Below are positions 55,826-64,000 of a DNA stretch of 64,000 nt, piece by piece (position 1 is the first letter of the stretch; every line of letters starts with the position of its first letter). The notes under the pieces were generated by a model. The model searched no databases. It was given only the letters and a program-made list of their open reading frames with translations, and had not been told where the DNA came from. Position numbers and translations under genes: made by a program. Where the stretch lies: positions 620,001-684,000 of the forward strand of contig CAWGZV010000002.1 of assembly GCA_963827155.1 (NCBI GenBank), read 5' to 3'. Origin of the DNA: UTCFX2 sp963827155. Its GTDB lineage: Bacteria; Chloroflexota; Anaerolineae; Anaerolineales; UBA4823.

Positions 55826-58712
55826 TGCAGGTTTCATTCATTTACCCGAATTTCCTTTGGCTCATGCTGCTGAGCCTGCCTATCGCAGTGATCGCTGCGG
55901 CAGGACAAAAACATTCGGGTGGATTTCGGTTTTGGTCCAGTTTGGGATTACGTCTCTCCATTCTGCTTTTATTGGTTTTTTCGCTCGCTGGCACGCAAGT
56001 TAGATTTCATTCGGATTTGCTCACGACGGTTTTCTTGCTGGACGCTTCTGACAGCATCCCACCCGATCAAATTGCAGCAGGCGAGGAATTCATCCGCGAA
56101 ATCGATCTCAAGCATGAAAAAAGGAGACCAGGCAGGGGTGATCGTTTTTGGTGAAGAGGCGCTGGTAGAACGGCTGGCATCAGAAGATTCCCGCCTGGCC
56201 GAAATCTCATCCATTCCGATCAGCACCCGCACAGATATTGCCAGCGCGCTTCAGCTCGCCCAAGCGATATTCCCTGGGGAAGGCGCTCGACGGATGATCT
56301 TACTCTCTGATGGGCGCGAAAACCTGGAAGCGGCGATGGACCAAGCTGAGATCGCTGCTGCCAGCCAGATTGAATTAAATTTCCATCCGCTTGGATTCAG
56401 CGACGGCTCCGCAGAAGTATGGATGAACAGCCTGGAGGCACCTTCCGAGATCCACGAAGGTCAGGATCTGGAGCTTACCGCGTCGATCGAGAGCAGTGCA
56501 GCGATGGATGCATCGCTGAGGATCTTCTCGGAAGAGCGCTTAATCCGTACGGTAGAGCTCAACCTGCTGCCTGGCAGGAACGAGATCAAAATCCCGGTAG
56601 CTGCTTCGATATCCGAGACCGCAGGGAGCTTCTTGCGATTTCGAGCACAAGTAATTCCAGAGGCGGATACTCGCCTTCAAAACAACGACAGCAGCGCCTT
56701 TACAATCGTCCACGGACCACCCAGTATCCTGATCGTCGAAGGGAAGCCTGGGGACGGCGAAAACATCGCGAGTGTCCTGACAGAAGGCTCGATGCGCGTT
56801 ACGAAGATTCCAGCTAATCAAATGCCCACTGAGCTCTCAGGGCTCGCCGAATATGCCAGCGTGGTATTGGCGAATGTACCGGCAGCGAACCTGCCGCCTG
56901 GAGAAATGGACCTGCTGCAGGTTTACGTGCGCGATCTTGGAAAAGGCCTGGTGATGGTGGGCGGTCAGGAATCCTTTGGAGCAGGCGGCTACCTGCGAAC
57001 GCCACTAGAAAAAACCCTACCGGTGGATATGGATGTGCGAGACAAAGAGATTCAATCCAACCTGGCACTGGTCCTGGCGGTGGATAAATCCGGCAGCATG
57101 GGCCGCTGCCACTGTGATAATCCAGACCTGAAATCAGTCTTACTCCCCCACATTGAGTGGGCAGCCAAAAGTCGATATCGCCAAAGAAGCTGTAATGCGG
57201 GCAGCGGAGGCGGTGGGCGACCAGGATTACCTCGGCGTGCTGGCGTTCGATACGCAGCCGCGATGGGCTGTGCCGCTGTCAAAACTTGGCGATCCCATGG
57301 CTCTCGAAAAAGGGATCGGTGCGATCCAGGCTGAAGGGCAAACCAACCTGCAGGCCGGCGTTCTGGCAGCCTATGAGGCGCTGGAAAAAGTGGAGGCTCG
57401 CCAAAAACACATCATCTTGCTCACCGACGGGTGGGTGCGGACCGGCGATCTGAACAATTTAGCCCAGGATATGCGATCTCAGGGCATCACCTTGAGCATC
57501 GTTGCCGCTGGAGACGGCTCGGCGGAATACCTTCACGCGCTCGCTGCGCTAGGGGGTGGAGAATATTATCCAGCAGTCAATATTCAGGAAGTCCCTGACA
57601 TATTTTTGAAAGAAACCATCCAATCTGTCGGCAAATATCTTGTTGAAGAGGCATTTTTCCCGATCCAATCTGCTCCCAGCCCGGTTATGAGAGGCATAGA
57701 TTCCATTCAGCTGCCAGCGCTGCTTGGATATAACGGCACTTCGCCAAAGAAGACTGCCCGACTGGACCTGATCACCCCGCGCGGCGATCCACTGCTGGCT
57801 TCCTGGCAGTACGGCTTAGGTCGAGCAGCAGCATTCACCTCCGATCTTAAGGGTCAATGGGCGATCGAATGGTTGGGTTGGGATGGATTTTCTCGATTTG
57901 TGACCCAATTAATCAGCTGGACTTTGCCTTCAAATCGGGCTGAGGGACTCACGTTCGAAGCCAAACTACAAGGCAATCAGGCTTTGGTGCAGGTAAAGGC
58001 AAACCTAACAGACGGCTCGCCGCGTAATTTTTTGACTGCATCCGCGACGATAATCGATCCTGCCAATCAATCAAAAGAGCTAAAATTGGAGCAAGTCGGT
58101 GCAGGCGAATACCTGGCGAAAACAGGGCTTAATTCGTCGGGCGTTTATTTAGTTCGAGTGGGAGTAAATGATGGGGATCAATCGCTTGGCCAATCGACAT
58201 TAGGCCTGGTGGTACCCTATTCTCCCGAGTATAAATCCAGCGGGATTGACCAAAATTTCTTAGAGCGGCTCAGCGGAACCACCGGCGGCGGCTTTTTACA
58301 GAACCCAGTAAATGCTTTTACCCACGATTTGCCTCAAATCCCAAGCTCGCGTGAAATCTGGCCTTTTCTGCTCATTATCACAGCCTTGCTGTTCCCATTC
58401 GATGTCGCGGTACGCCGACTGTCTCTAACCCGAAAAGATTTTGAGCTCGCGAAAGCCTGGGTAATGTCTCTCAGAAATTCGCAGGAAACCCATGAATCCT
58501 CCGCACCACGTTTACTGGGAAATCTCTTTGAAGCAAGACAGCGCGCACGCCGCCCGATTGTCAGCCGAGAAAAAATCGAAGAACCTGTCAAAGTTAAGAC
58601 AGGTTCGGACTCGGGGAGGCAAGTTTCAGGTTCTAAACCTGGCGATTTAATCCAGCCGACCGACTCGCTTTCCAGGTTGAAAGAAGCAAAAAAGCGCGCT
58701 CAACGCAAATAA
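55825..58712 (+). CDS. Giant double-VWA/amidotransferase-like membrane protein, two frame breaks
   Basis: One gene of about 961 residues read in three frames. Part 1 (ATG 55825) has two N-terminal helices and a first MIDAS (LLDASDSIPPDQ). A six-A run at 56117-56122, one base too long, breaks it before KGDQAGVIVFGEEA. Part 2 continues that VWA domain, then a beta region, then a glutamine-amidotransferase-like segment (ILIVEGKPGDGENIASVL ... GLVMVGGQESFGAGGY). It starts a second VWA domain with LAVDKSGSMG. An extra C in the CCCCC run near 57150 breaks it again. Part 3 resumes GQPKVDIAKEAV and runs through HIILLTDGW to a last membrane helix and a basic tail. Both breaks are in homopolymers, so sequence error is likely. 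Confidence 0.85.
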
Positions 58713-58737
58713 TTGTAAACAAGCAAGCTGTTCTGAG

Positions 58738-58968
58738 CTATCCTGCTGAACCGGCCTTATCTCCGTCCATCTGCTTGCGCAAACTCAACGGCCGCATGTC
58801 GGTCCAGACCTCACCGATATAAGCCAGACATTCCGGTTTCAGCCCCTGTTTGCCGACCACTTTCCAACCGGCTGGGATTTCACGATCAACCGGCCAAATC
58901 GAATACTGCTCTTCGTAGTTGATGACAACGTTATAGATTGTAGTGTCTTCTTTTTCTTCGCTAAACAT
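58738..58968 (-). CDS. MbtH-like protein, no NRPS nearby
   Basis: A 76-residue protein with the full MbtH signature: VVINYEEQYSIWP (residues 14-26), PAGW (32-35), CLAYIGEVWTDMRPLSLR (47-64). Family members bind and activate adenylation domains of nonribosomal peptide synthetases. There is none in this window; it trails the LysM lipoprotein gene by 21 bp. Confidence 0.9.
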   Translation of the reverse strand: MFSEEKEDTTIYNVVINYEEQYSIWPVDREIPAGWKVVGKQGLKPECLAYIGEVWTDMRPLSLRKQMDGDKAGSAG

Positions 58969-58989
58969 GGCAACTCCGATATTATCTGG

Positions 58990-59835
58990 TCATGGCAGTA
59001 AAAGCACCTGTCCAGCTGTTAACCGATAGGGTGCGATGATTCCATTGAGCGAAGCCAGCTCGATTGGATCAATATCCCCATAATAACAGGCGATTGAATA
59101 AATGGTCTCGCGGTGCCAAACCGTGTGGGTATCTGGATGCGGGCGGAGCGCCCTTTGACCTGGAAATGGAAAGGGATTCCAGGGAAAATAGACGGGTTGG
59201 CCGGCATAAAAGACCTGTCCCTGGAAAAATCCATTGAAGCTCATCAACTGGCGGGGATCGATATTATACCGCCGGGCGAGACACCAAGGAAATTCCCCTT
59301 TATGAAGATAGTAGACGTCTGGAGCTCCGGTAACAAATTCACCCGCTGAAGGATTTTCGAAAACAACTGCGGGAGCAGGGGTGGTGACGACCGCGACCTC
59401 CGTTACATAAACAGTCGAAGGCTGTTTTGTTTCCAGAAGCATTGGAGTGAAGGTTACTCGTTCTGGCAGGGAAGTAGTCGGCGATCCGGCGAGGATCGTT
59501 GGTGGGGAGATGAGGGTTGGCGCTTCGGAAATCGATGTTGGAAGATTAGGATTTGATCCAGGCTCGGTCGATATCGGAACTTCGGTGATGGCTGTAGGCG
59601 GCGCCGCACTCGACTCGGGCTCGGACACAACTGGAGCTTCCGGACTGGCAACCACGCTCGTCAATGTAGCCATGATCTGACCTGAAAGCGCCGTGCGCGT
59701 CGACGCCAGGGAGTCCTCAGAAGGCGTTTCTTGATTCCCAGCAGGGACTAATCCTGAGGGGATCGGACGGTTGCATGCTGCCAGGAACAATCCAAACAGA
59801 ACAATGCCGATAAAAATTATATTACGGTTCTTCAT
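58990..59835 (-). CDS. LysM lipoprotein
   Basis: A 281-residue lipoprotein. The lipobox is LFLAAC (C21). A Ser/Thr/Pro-rich linker (about residues 25-155) leads to two LysM-like modules: YYLHKGEFPWCLARRYNIDPRQLMSFNG and HTVWHRETIYSIACYYGDIDPIELASLNG. LysM binds GlcNAc-containing glycans such as peptidoglycan. Start at ATG 59835 with GAGGGG four bases before it; an earlier in-frame start adds six residues. Likely holds the envelope together or positions an unidentified partner. Confidence 0.82.
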   Translation of the reverse strand: MKNRNIIFIGIVLFGLFLAACNRPIPSGLVPAGNQETPSEDSLASTRTALSGQIMATLTSVVASPEAPVVSEPESSAAPPTAITEVPISTEPGSNPNLPTSISEAPTLISPPTILAGSPTTSLPERVTFTPMLLETKQPSTVYVTEVAVVTTPAPAVVFENPSAGEFVTGAPDVYYLHKGEFPWCLARRYNIDPRQLMSFNGFFQGQVFYAGQPVYFPWNPFPFPGQRALRPHPDTHTVWHRETIYSIACYYGDIDPIELASLNGIIAPYRLTAGQVLLLP

Positions 59836-59915
59836 CGCAACCCCTCCGGGCAATCCTGACGCTTTGGCCTAAACGCCGATCATGCTAATGCTTTCTGGAT
59901 CTGAATAATTATAAT

Positions 59916-60638
59916 CTAGATTGAAAAGTCCTCGCCGTGCCAGACGCCGTGATCTGGCGGATGGAGCGGCTCTGCATGGACGTCACTTGTGTGACCTTCG
60001 ATGCGCTGTTCAAGCTCACTGACATGCTGCATGAGCAGTGCCAGCGATTCACCGATTGTGTCGGGCAACCGATTATGGTCCAAATCCGGCATGTCTGAGT
60101 CCAAGGAAGGATGGCTGCGAACAACTACCTGTCCGGGGACACCGACGACAACTGAATTTGGAGGCACATCCTTTACAACCACGGCATTTGCGCCGATCCG
60201 GCTGTGCTCACCTATCGTGATTGCACCCAATATTTTTGCACCGGCGCCAACGACTACGTGATTTTCCAGGGTTGGGTGCCGCTTCCCCTTACTCAAGCTG
60301 ACACCACCTAACGTAACGCCATGGTACAGGGTCACGCATTCGCCAACTTCGGCTGTCTCTCCAATTACCACACCCATGCCGTGATCAATAAAGAACTGGG
60401 AGCCAATTCTTGCGCCTGGATGGATTTCAATTCCAGTAATGAGGCGCATGAAGTGGGAAAGCCAGCGAGCTAACAGCCGAATCTGTCTGCGCCACATCCA
60501 GTGAGCCAGGCGGTGACCCCAGATAGCATGCAGCCCAGGATAGCAGAAGAGGATCTCGAGGGTGCTTCGGGCTGCCGGATCGCGGTCATAGACCGATTGG
60601 ATATCAGCATGAATGATCCGAAAAGCTTTTCTAATCAT
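59916..60638 (-). CDS. cysE: Serine O-acetyltransferase
   Basis: A 240-residue enzyme converting serine and acetyl-CoA to O-acetylserine. Left-handed beta-helix hexapeptide repeats with IEIHPGARIGSQFFIDHGMGVVIGETAEVG and HPTLENHVVVGAGAKILGAITIG. The ATG at 60638 begins the normal MIRKAFRIIHADIQSVYDRDPAA; a longer in-frame start would reach into cysK. It lies 41 bp after cysK. Confidence 0.93.
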   Translation of the reverse strand: MIRKAFRIIHADIQSVYDRDPAARSTLEILFCYPGLHAIWGHRLAHWMWRRQIRLLARWLSHFMRLITGIEIHPGARIGSQFFIDHGMGVVIGETAEVGECVTLYHGVTLGGVSLSKGKRHPTLENHVVVGAGAKILGAITIGEHSRIGANAVVVKDVPPNSVVVGVPGQVVVRSHPSLDSDMPDLDHNRLPDTIGESLALLMQHVSELEQRIEGHTSDVHAEPLHPPDHGVWHGEDFSI

Positions 60639-60679
60639 ACACGTATCGATATTACAAAGGATAACACCACCAGACAACC

Positions 60680-61612
60680 TCAATCTATCAGATCTGCAAA
60701 CAAAGGCGTACTCAAGTACCTCTCGCCGAACGATGGGATGATTACAACCAGAAGCTTGCCGTGGTTTTCTGCTCGCTGAGCGACCTGCAGCGCTGCCCAA
60801 ACCGCCGCACCGGATGAAATCCCCACGAGGAGCCCTTCTTCGCTCGCCATTCGGCGAGCAATTTTATAGGCATCATCACCCTGAACCTGGATGATCTCGT
60901 CATAGATATTTGTATTTAAGACAGAGGGGATAAAACCCGCCCCAATCCCCTGGATGGGATGCGGGCCGCGCACCCCTCCAGATAATACCGGTGAGCCGGA
61001 TGGTTCGACTGCGATGCACTTGATATCTTTCTTCAGCTCTTTCAGTACTTCACCCACTCCGGTGATTGTCCCACCTGTGCCGATGCCTGCGACCACGATG
61101 TCAACGGTCCCATCTGTATCTCGCCAGATTTCTTGGGCGGTGGTGAGACGATGGATCTCGGGATTCGCCGGATTTTCGAACTGCTGCAAGAGCAAATACC
61201 GGCTATCGGAATTCGCCAGCTCTTCAGCTTTTCGAATTGCGCCGCCCATCCCCTCAGGACCCGGGGTCAAGATCAGCTCAGCGCCGTAGGCCCGTAAGAG
61301 CATCCGCCTCTCTCGGCTCATTGTTTCCGGCATGGTGAGGACCAATCGATAACCGCGGGCCGCACATACCATCGCCAGGGCGATACCGGTGTTCCCGCTG
61401 GTCGGTTCGACAATGATCGTATCCGGATGGATTTTTCCGTCGCGTTCTGCAGCCTGGACCATCGAAAAGCCGATCCGATCTTTGACGCTGTGGGCAGGAT
61501 TGAAGAATTCAAGCTTGGCAGCAATTTCGGCTTGAGCGCCTGCACAAATCCGATTCAGACGGACCAAAGGGGTATTGCCAATTAGCTCAGTGACATTATT
61601 CGCGATTTTCAT
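60680..61612 (-). CDS. cysK: Cysteine synthase (O-acetylserine sulfhydrylase)
   Basis: A 310-residue PLP enzyme making cysteine from O-acetylserine and sulfide. Motifs: TELIGNTPLVRLNRI, PLP lysine in AHSVKDRIG, substrate loop PTSGNTGIALA, and the phosphate-binding GTGGTITGVG. Full length. First of the cysK-cysE pair, 37 bp after the glycerate kinase gene. Confidence 0.94.
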   Translation of the reverse strand: MKIANNVTELIGNTPLVRLNRICAGAQAEIAAKLEFFNPAHSVKDRIGFSMVQAAERDGKIHPDTIIVEPTSGNTGIALAMVCAARGYRLVLTMPETMSRERRMLLRAYGAELILTPGPEGMGGAIRKAEELANSDSRYLLLQQFENPANPEIHRLTTAQEIWRDTDGTVDIVVAGIGTGGTITGVGEVLKELKKDIKCIAVEPSGSPVLSGGVRGPHPIQGIGAGFIPSVLNTNIYDEIIQVQGDDAYKIARRMASEEGLLVGISSGAAVWAALQVAQRAENHGKLLVVIIPSFGERYLSTPLFADLID

Positions 61613-61649
61613 AGGGACCTTTCTGAAATACCATTATAGGAATCGATCG

Positions 61650-63029
61650 CTAAAATGAAAACATGAAAACAAGGTCGTTGACGTTAGTTTGGGTAGGGCC
61701 GATTTTGATCAAATCACCCAAGGCTTCAAAAAACGTGTATGAATTATTACGGTCGAGGATATCCTGTGGGTCGAGTCCAATTTTAGCTGCGCGCTGGAGG
61801 GTCTCACCAGTGACTACCGCACCTGCAGCGTCGGTCGGACCATCGCCGCCATCGGTTGCAAGCGTGATTATCATCGCCTCTTCGAGACTGTTAATCTCAA
61901 AAATACTTCCAAGGGCAACCTCCAGGTTTCGGCCACCGACCCCATCTCCTCGGACCGTTACGGTGGTCTCCCCTCCTGCGATGGTGCAGGCTGGTCTGCC
62001 GGACGACTTGCGTCGGGCGGCGAGCTGCTTCAATACGGTTCCGACCATCTCTCCGGCAGCCTGAGCTTCGCCCTGGAGTTGGGTGGTGAGAATCTCGGTA
62101 AAGAAACCGAGCTGTAATGCTTTCTGCTGTGCTGCGGCAGCCGCTTGAAGGTTGTTGGCGATCACAAAATTATGCACCTGTTTGAAGATCGGCTCGTCAG
62201 CTTTCATTGTTTCTGGTATCTCGCCGCTCAAACCGCGCAGGATATGATGCTTGATCGATGTCGGGACTGCCTCCAGAAGCTGATAACGCTCCAGAATTGA
62301 CCAGCAATCTTGAAACCGGCCTGGATCCGGGACCGTAGGACCAGAAGCGATCGCATCGAGCGGATCTCCGACCACGTCCGAAAGGATCAGGGTTATGACC
62401 TCAGCAGGCTGAGCAAACCGCGCCAAACCTCCGCCTTTTACTTCGTCGAGATGCTTCCGCAATGTATTTATTTCGGCGATAGCTGCGCCGCTCTTCAGCA
62501 GCAGACCGGTGAGAGCCTGCAGGTCGCCCAGAGAGACGCCCGAAACCGGCTTGCAGAGCAAGGCTGATCCACCGCCCGATATCGCACAGATTACGAGATC
62601 GTCAGGTGTTGTTCGTTGCAGAAGCTCGATGACTGCCTCGGCAGCCTGGATCCCGCGCCGGTCTGGGATTGGGTGACTTGCTTTGAAGAGGCGGATCCTA
62701 TCCAGTGTTTGTCTGGTTTTATCTGCCGGCAAATACCCATCCTTTACGGTAACAATGCCGTTCGTAAGCCTGGGTCCAAGCAAGGCTTGCAGCGCTTTTG
62801 CCATCGGAAAGGCGGCTTTTCCGAATGAGACCAGGTAAATATGATCGAAATCTGCAAGGCGGAAGGTTTCACCAGAAACAAGCAGGGAATTTCCATCGGA
62901 CGAGGCGATTCGACGCACCACCTGGTATGGATCGACAGCTTCCAGGGCTGCATCCAAAATTTGGGCTACCTTCTGCTTATGCGGCGAATGCTTCAATGAA
63001 TAAGCGACGGACAAGCTTTCTTCGATCAT
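61650..63029 (-). CDS. Glycerate 2-kinase (GckA/TtuD, MOFRL type)
   Basis: A 459-residue protein phosphorylating glycerate to 2-phosphoglycerate. It has the DUF4147 domain (FGKAAFPMAKALQALLG, ISGGGSALLCKPVSGV, TLRKHLDEVKGGGLARFAQPA) and the C-terminal MOFRL block (AGGETTVTVRGDGVGGRNLEVAL, TDGGDGPTDAAGAVV). Start at ATG 63029 with AGGA upstream; a TTG at 63056 is also open but lies in a hairpin. Confidence 0.92.
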   Translation of the reverse strand: MIEESLSVAYSLKHSPHKQKVAQILDAALEAVDPYQVVRRIASSDGNSLLVSGETFRLADFDHIYLVSFGKAAFPMAKALQALLGPRLTNGIVTVKDGYLPADKTRQTLDRIRLFKASHPIPDRRGIQAAEAVIELLQRTTPDDLVICAISGGGSALLCKPVSGVSLGDLQALTGLLLKSGAAIAEINTLRKHLDEVKGGGLARFAQPAEVITLILSDVVGDPLDAIASGPTVPDPGRFQDCWSILERYQLLEAVPTSIKHHILRGLSGEIPETMKADEPIFKQVHNFVIANNLQAAAAAQQKALQLGFFTEILTTQLQGEAQAAGEMVGTVLKQLAARRKSSGRPACTIAGGETTVTVRGDGVGGRNLEVALGSIFEINSLEEAMIITLATDGGDGPTDAAGAVVTGETLQRAAKIGLDPQDILDRNNSYTFFEALGDLIKIGPTQTNVNDLVFMFSF

Positions 63030-63049
63030 AATATCCTGATCCTGTGCAG

Positions 63050-63082
63050 TAAACAAAAACCCTTTCCTGCGGAAAGGGTTTT
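63050..63082 (-). terminator. Terminator after tRNA-Asp
   Basis: A perfect 12-bp stem (AAAACCCTTTCC at 63056-63067, complement at 63071-63082) with a 3-nt loop. The minus-strand T-run TTTTGTTT follows. It ends the tRNA-Asp transcript just before the glycerate kinase gene. Confidence 0.7.
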
Positions 63083-63088
63083 CTTACC

Positions 63089-63165
63089 TGGCGGTCCCGA
63101 CGGGATTTGAACCCGCGATCTCGGCCTTGACAGGGCCGCATGTTAGGCCGCTACACCACGGGACC
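63089..63165 (-). tRNA. tRNA-Asp (anticodon GUC)
   Basis: Acceptor stem GGTCCCG / CGGGACC, discriminator G, encoded CCA, anticodon stem CGGCC/GGCCG with loop CTGTCAA giving GTC, T-loop GTTCAAATC. Unlike tRNA-Leu in this window, the CCA end is genomically encoded. Confidence 0.96.
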
Positions 63166-63276
63166 ATACGCGGGCGATATATTACCATACGGGTATCTCC
63201 AAGTCAAGGTGCAAACGAAGTTGAGCGCAAATTCGTGTTTTCCGTTGTGCTTTGTAAATGATATCACGCTCGAAGG

Positions 63277-63282
63277 TATAAT
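63277..63282 (+). promoter_or_regulatory. -10 box of the YigZ gene
   Basis: TATAAT seven bases before the GTG at 63290, so the message may be leaderless, as for the gene at 19064. No strong -35 at normal spacing. Confidence 0.45.
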
Positions 63283-63289
63283 AAACCAT

Positions 63290-63931
63290 GTGGCTGAGCA
63301 TCCCATCCCTGGCGCTGAGAACAGATCGGAATTATTTGTTTCCAATTCTCGATTTATCGCCACGATCGCCCCAGTCTTCAATGTGGATCAAGCGCGCCAA
63401 TTTATTCAGCGGATCCGGGGTGAATTCCCAGATGCCAGCCATCATGTGCCCGCTTATATTATCGGCTACGGGTCATCTGTGACGACGCACTGCAGCGATG
63501 ACGGCGAGCCGTCTGGAACGGCTGGTCGCCCGGCGCTCGCGGTATTAACCGGCAGCGGTTTAGGGGACGCAGCCGTGGTGGTCACACGCTACTTTGGAGG
63601 GACAAAGCTGGGCACCGGGGGCCTGGTGCGCGCGTACAGCGATGCGGTGCGAGAAGTCTTGAAAGACCTACCGCTTGCGCATAAAGTCGCGACGATCACA
63701 TTCATGATCAACTTTCCGTACAGCTATTTTGAAAGGCTGCGCAAGCTGATCGATACCGCTTCTGGGACGATTCTTGATCAAGATTTTTCTGGCGATGTCA
63801 CGGTCACTGCCAGGGTCGCTTCAGACCAGTATCTCAGGCTTCAGGCTGCGGTTCAAGATGCCACAAACGGAGGCACTGTCCCCGTGTTAATTAGCGAAGA
63901 GGAGACAATTTTCCCTTATCGGGTGAATTGA
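63290..63931 (+). CDS. YigZ/IMPACT-family protein (UPF0029)
   Basis: A 213-residue protein with an N-terminal UPF0029/IMPACT domain (ELFVSNSRFIATIAPV, SDDGEPSGTAGRPALAVL, VVVTRYFGGTKLGTGGLVRAYSDAV) and a C-terminal DUF1949 domain. The GTG at 63290 starts where homologues begin; upstream in-frame codons lie over the tRNA and are excluded. Role in bacteria is unsettled; eukaryotic IMPACT acts in translation stress control. Confidence 0.9.
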   Translation: MAEHPIPGAENRSELFVSNSRFIATIAPVFNVDQARQFIQRIRGEFPDASHHVPAYIIGYGSSVTTHCSDDGEPSGTAGRPALAVLTGSGLGDAAVVVTRYFGGTKLGTGGLVRAYSDAVREVLKDLPLAHKVATITFMINFPYSYFERLRKLIDTASGTILDQDFSGDVTVTARVASDQYLRLQAAVQDATNGGTVPVLISEEETIFPYRVN

Positions 63932-63965
63932 AAGGTCTCCGAATAAACTTACAAAGGAGCAGAAT

Positions 63966-64000
63966 ATGAAGAATGTAAGATGGGGTTTATTATCCACGGC
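63966..64000 (+). CDS. Start of a probable Gfo/Idh/MocA oxidoreductase (cut by window end)
   Basis: ATG at 63966 with AGGAG seven bases before it. The eleven or so codons present, KNVRWGLLSTA, match the usual start of the Gfo/Idh/MocA NAD(P)-binding fold (VRWGILSTARI). The rest is outside the window. Confidence 0.6.
   Translation, partial: MKNVRWGLLST

Noticed and set aside
1..64000. rRNA, tmRNA, CRISPR array, replication origin
   Set aside because: No matching sequence was noticed on either strand; small RNAs without clear signatures could be missed by eye.

Overview
The window looks like a chromosome segment from an anaerobic or facultatively anaerobic member of the Chloroflexota, probably Anaerolineae-like. 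This rests on family resemblance: a MoxR/DUF58/VWA/ABC-2 supercluster, a Trx-VKOR fusion, secreted proteins ending in a 'YLPVIF'-type tail, and a Na+-pumping acyl-CoA decarboxylase. No rRNA or other direct taxonomic marker is present. Only two tRNA genes were found, Leu(UAG) and Asp(GUC), both on the minus strand. No CRISPR array was seen.

Layout. 0-10 kb is housekeeping: a prepilin peptidase (+), then a long minus-strand run of trigger factor, ClpP, a HAD phosphatase, RlmN, a broken methyltransferase, a PP2C/SpoIIE-type phosphatase, a small P-loop kinase, SecD and SecF. 10-15 kb holds a lipoprotein, tRNA-Leu, a SAM methyltransferase, a secreted protein of about 14 repeats, a small helical protein and a radical SAM/helix-hairpin-helix protein. 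15.95-20.6 kb is accessory: a decayed IS1182-type insertion sequence with recognisable terminal inverted repeats, a fragment of an FG-GAP gene, a small secreted protein, two tiny overlapping genes (one DUF6166-like) and a tyrosine recombinase flanked by imperfect direct repeats. 20.7-30.3 kb is central metabolism: a four-gene Na+-translocating (methylmalonyl-CoA type) decarboxylase, a large FAD/Fe-S lactate-glycolate type dehydrogenase, an aspartate-type aminotransferase and ATP-dependent PEP carboxykinase.

30.5-45.2 kb holds HflX, TrmFO, TatA, Trx-VKOR, and a relA-moeA-small acidic protein-secreted protein-methyltransferase operon. It continues with a small secreted protein gene carrying an in-frame stop, a lipoprotein-type class B penicillin-binding protein, and a MacB/DevCA-like ABC exporter with a clear sigma-70 promoter. 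45.4-58.7 kb is one long plus-strand envelope operon: a large membrane protein, an ABC-2 ATPase and permease, a coiled-coil membrane protein, a MoxR ATPase, DUF58, a BatA-like VWA protein and a giant double-VWA protein. 58.7-63.1 kb runs on the minus strand: glycerate 2-kinase, CysK, CysE, a LysM lipoprotein and an orphan MbtH-like protein. The window ends with a YigZ/IMPACT protein and the first codons of a probable Gfo/Idh/MocA oxidoreductase.

A repeated feature is that many normally essential or conserved genes are interrupted by a single-base indel, often in a short homopolymer (tig twice, trmFO, pckA, the double-VWA gene twice, the P-loop kinase, the DUF6166 gene, the transposase). The simplest reading is residual indel error in the assembly rather than real gene decay, so these entries span the whole gene and give the position of each break. 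Protein lengths for them assume the frame is restored.
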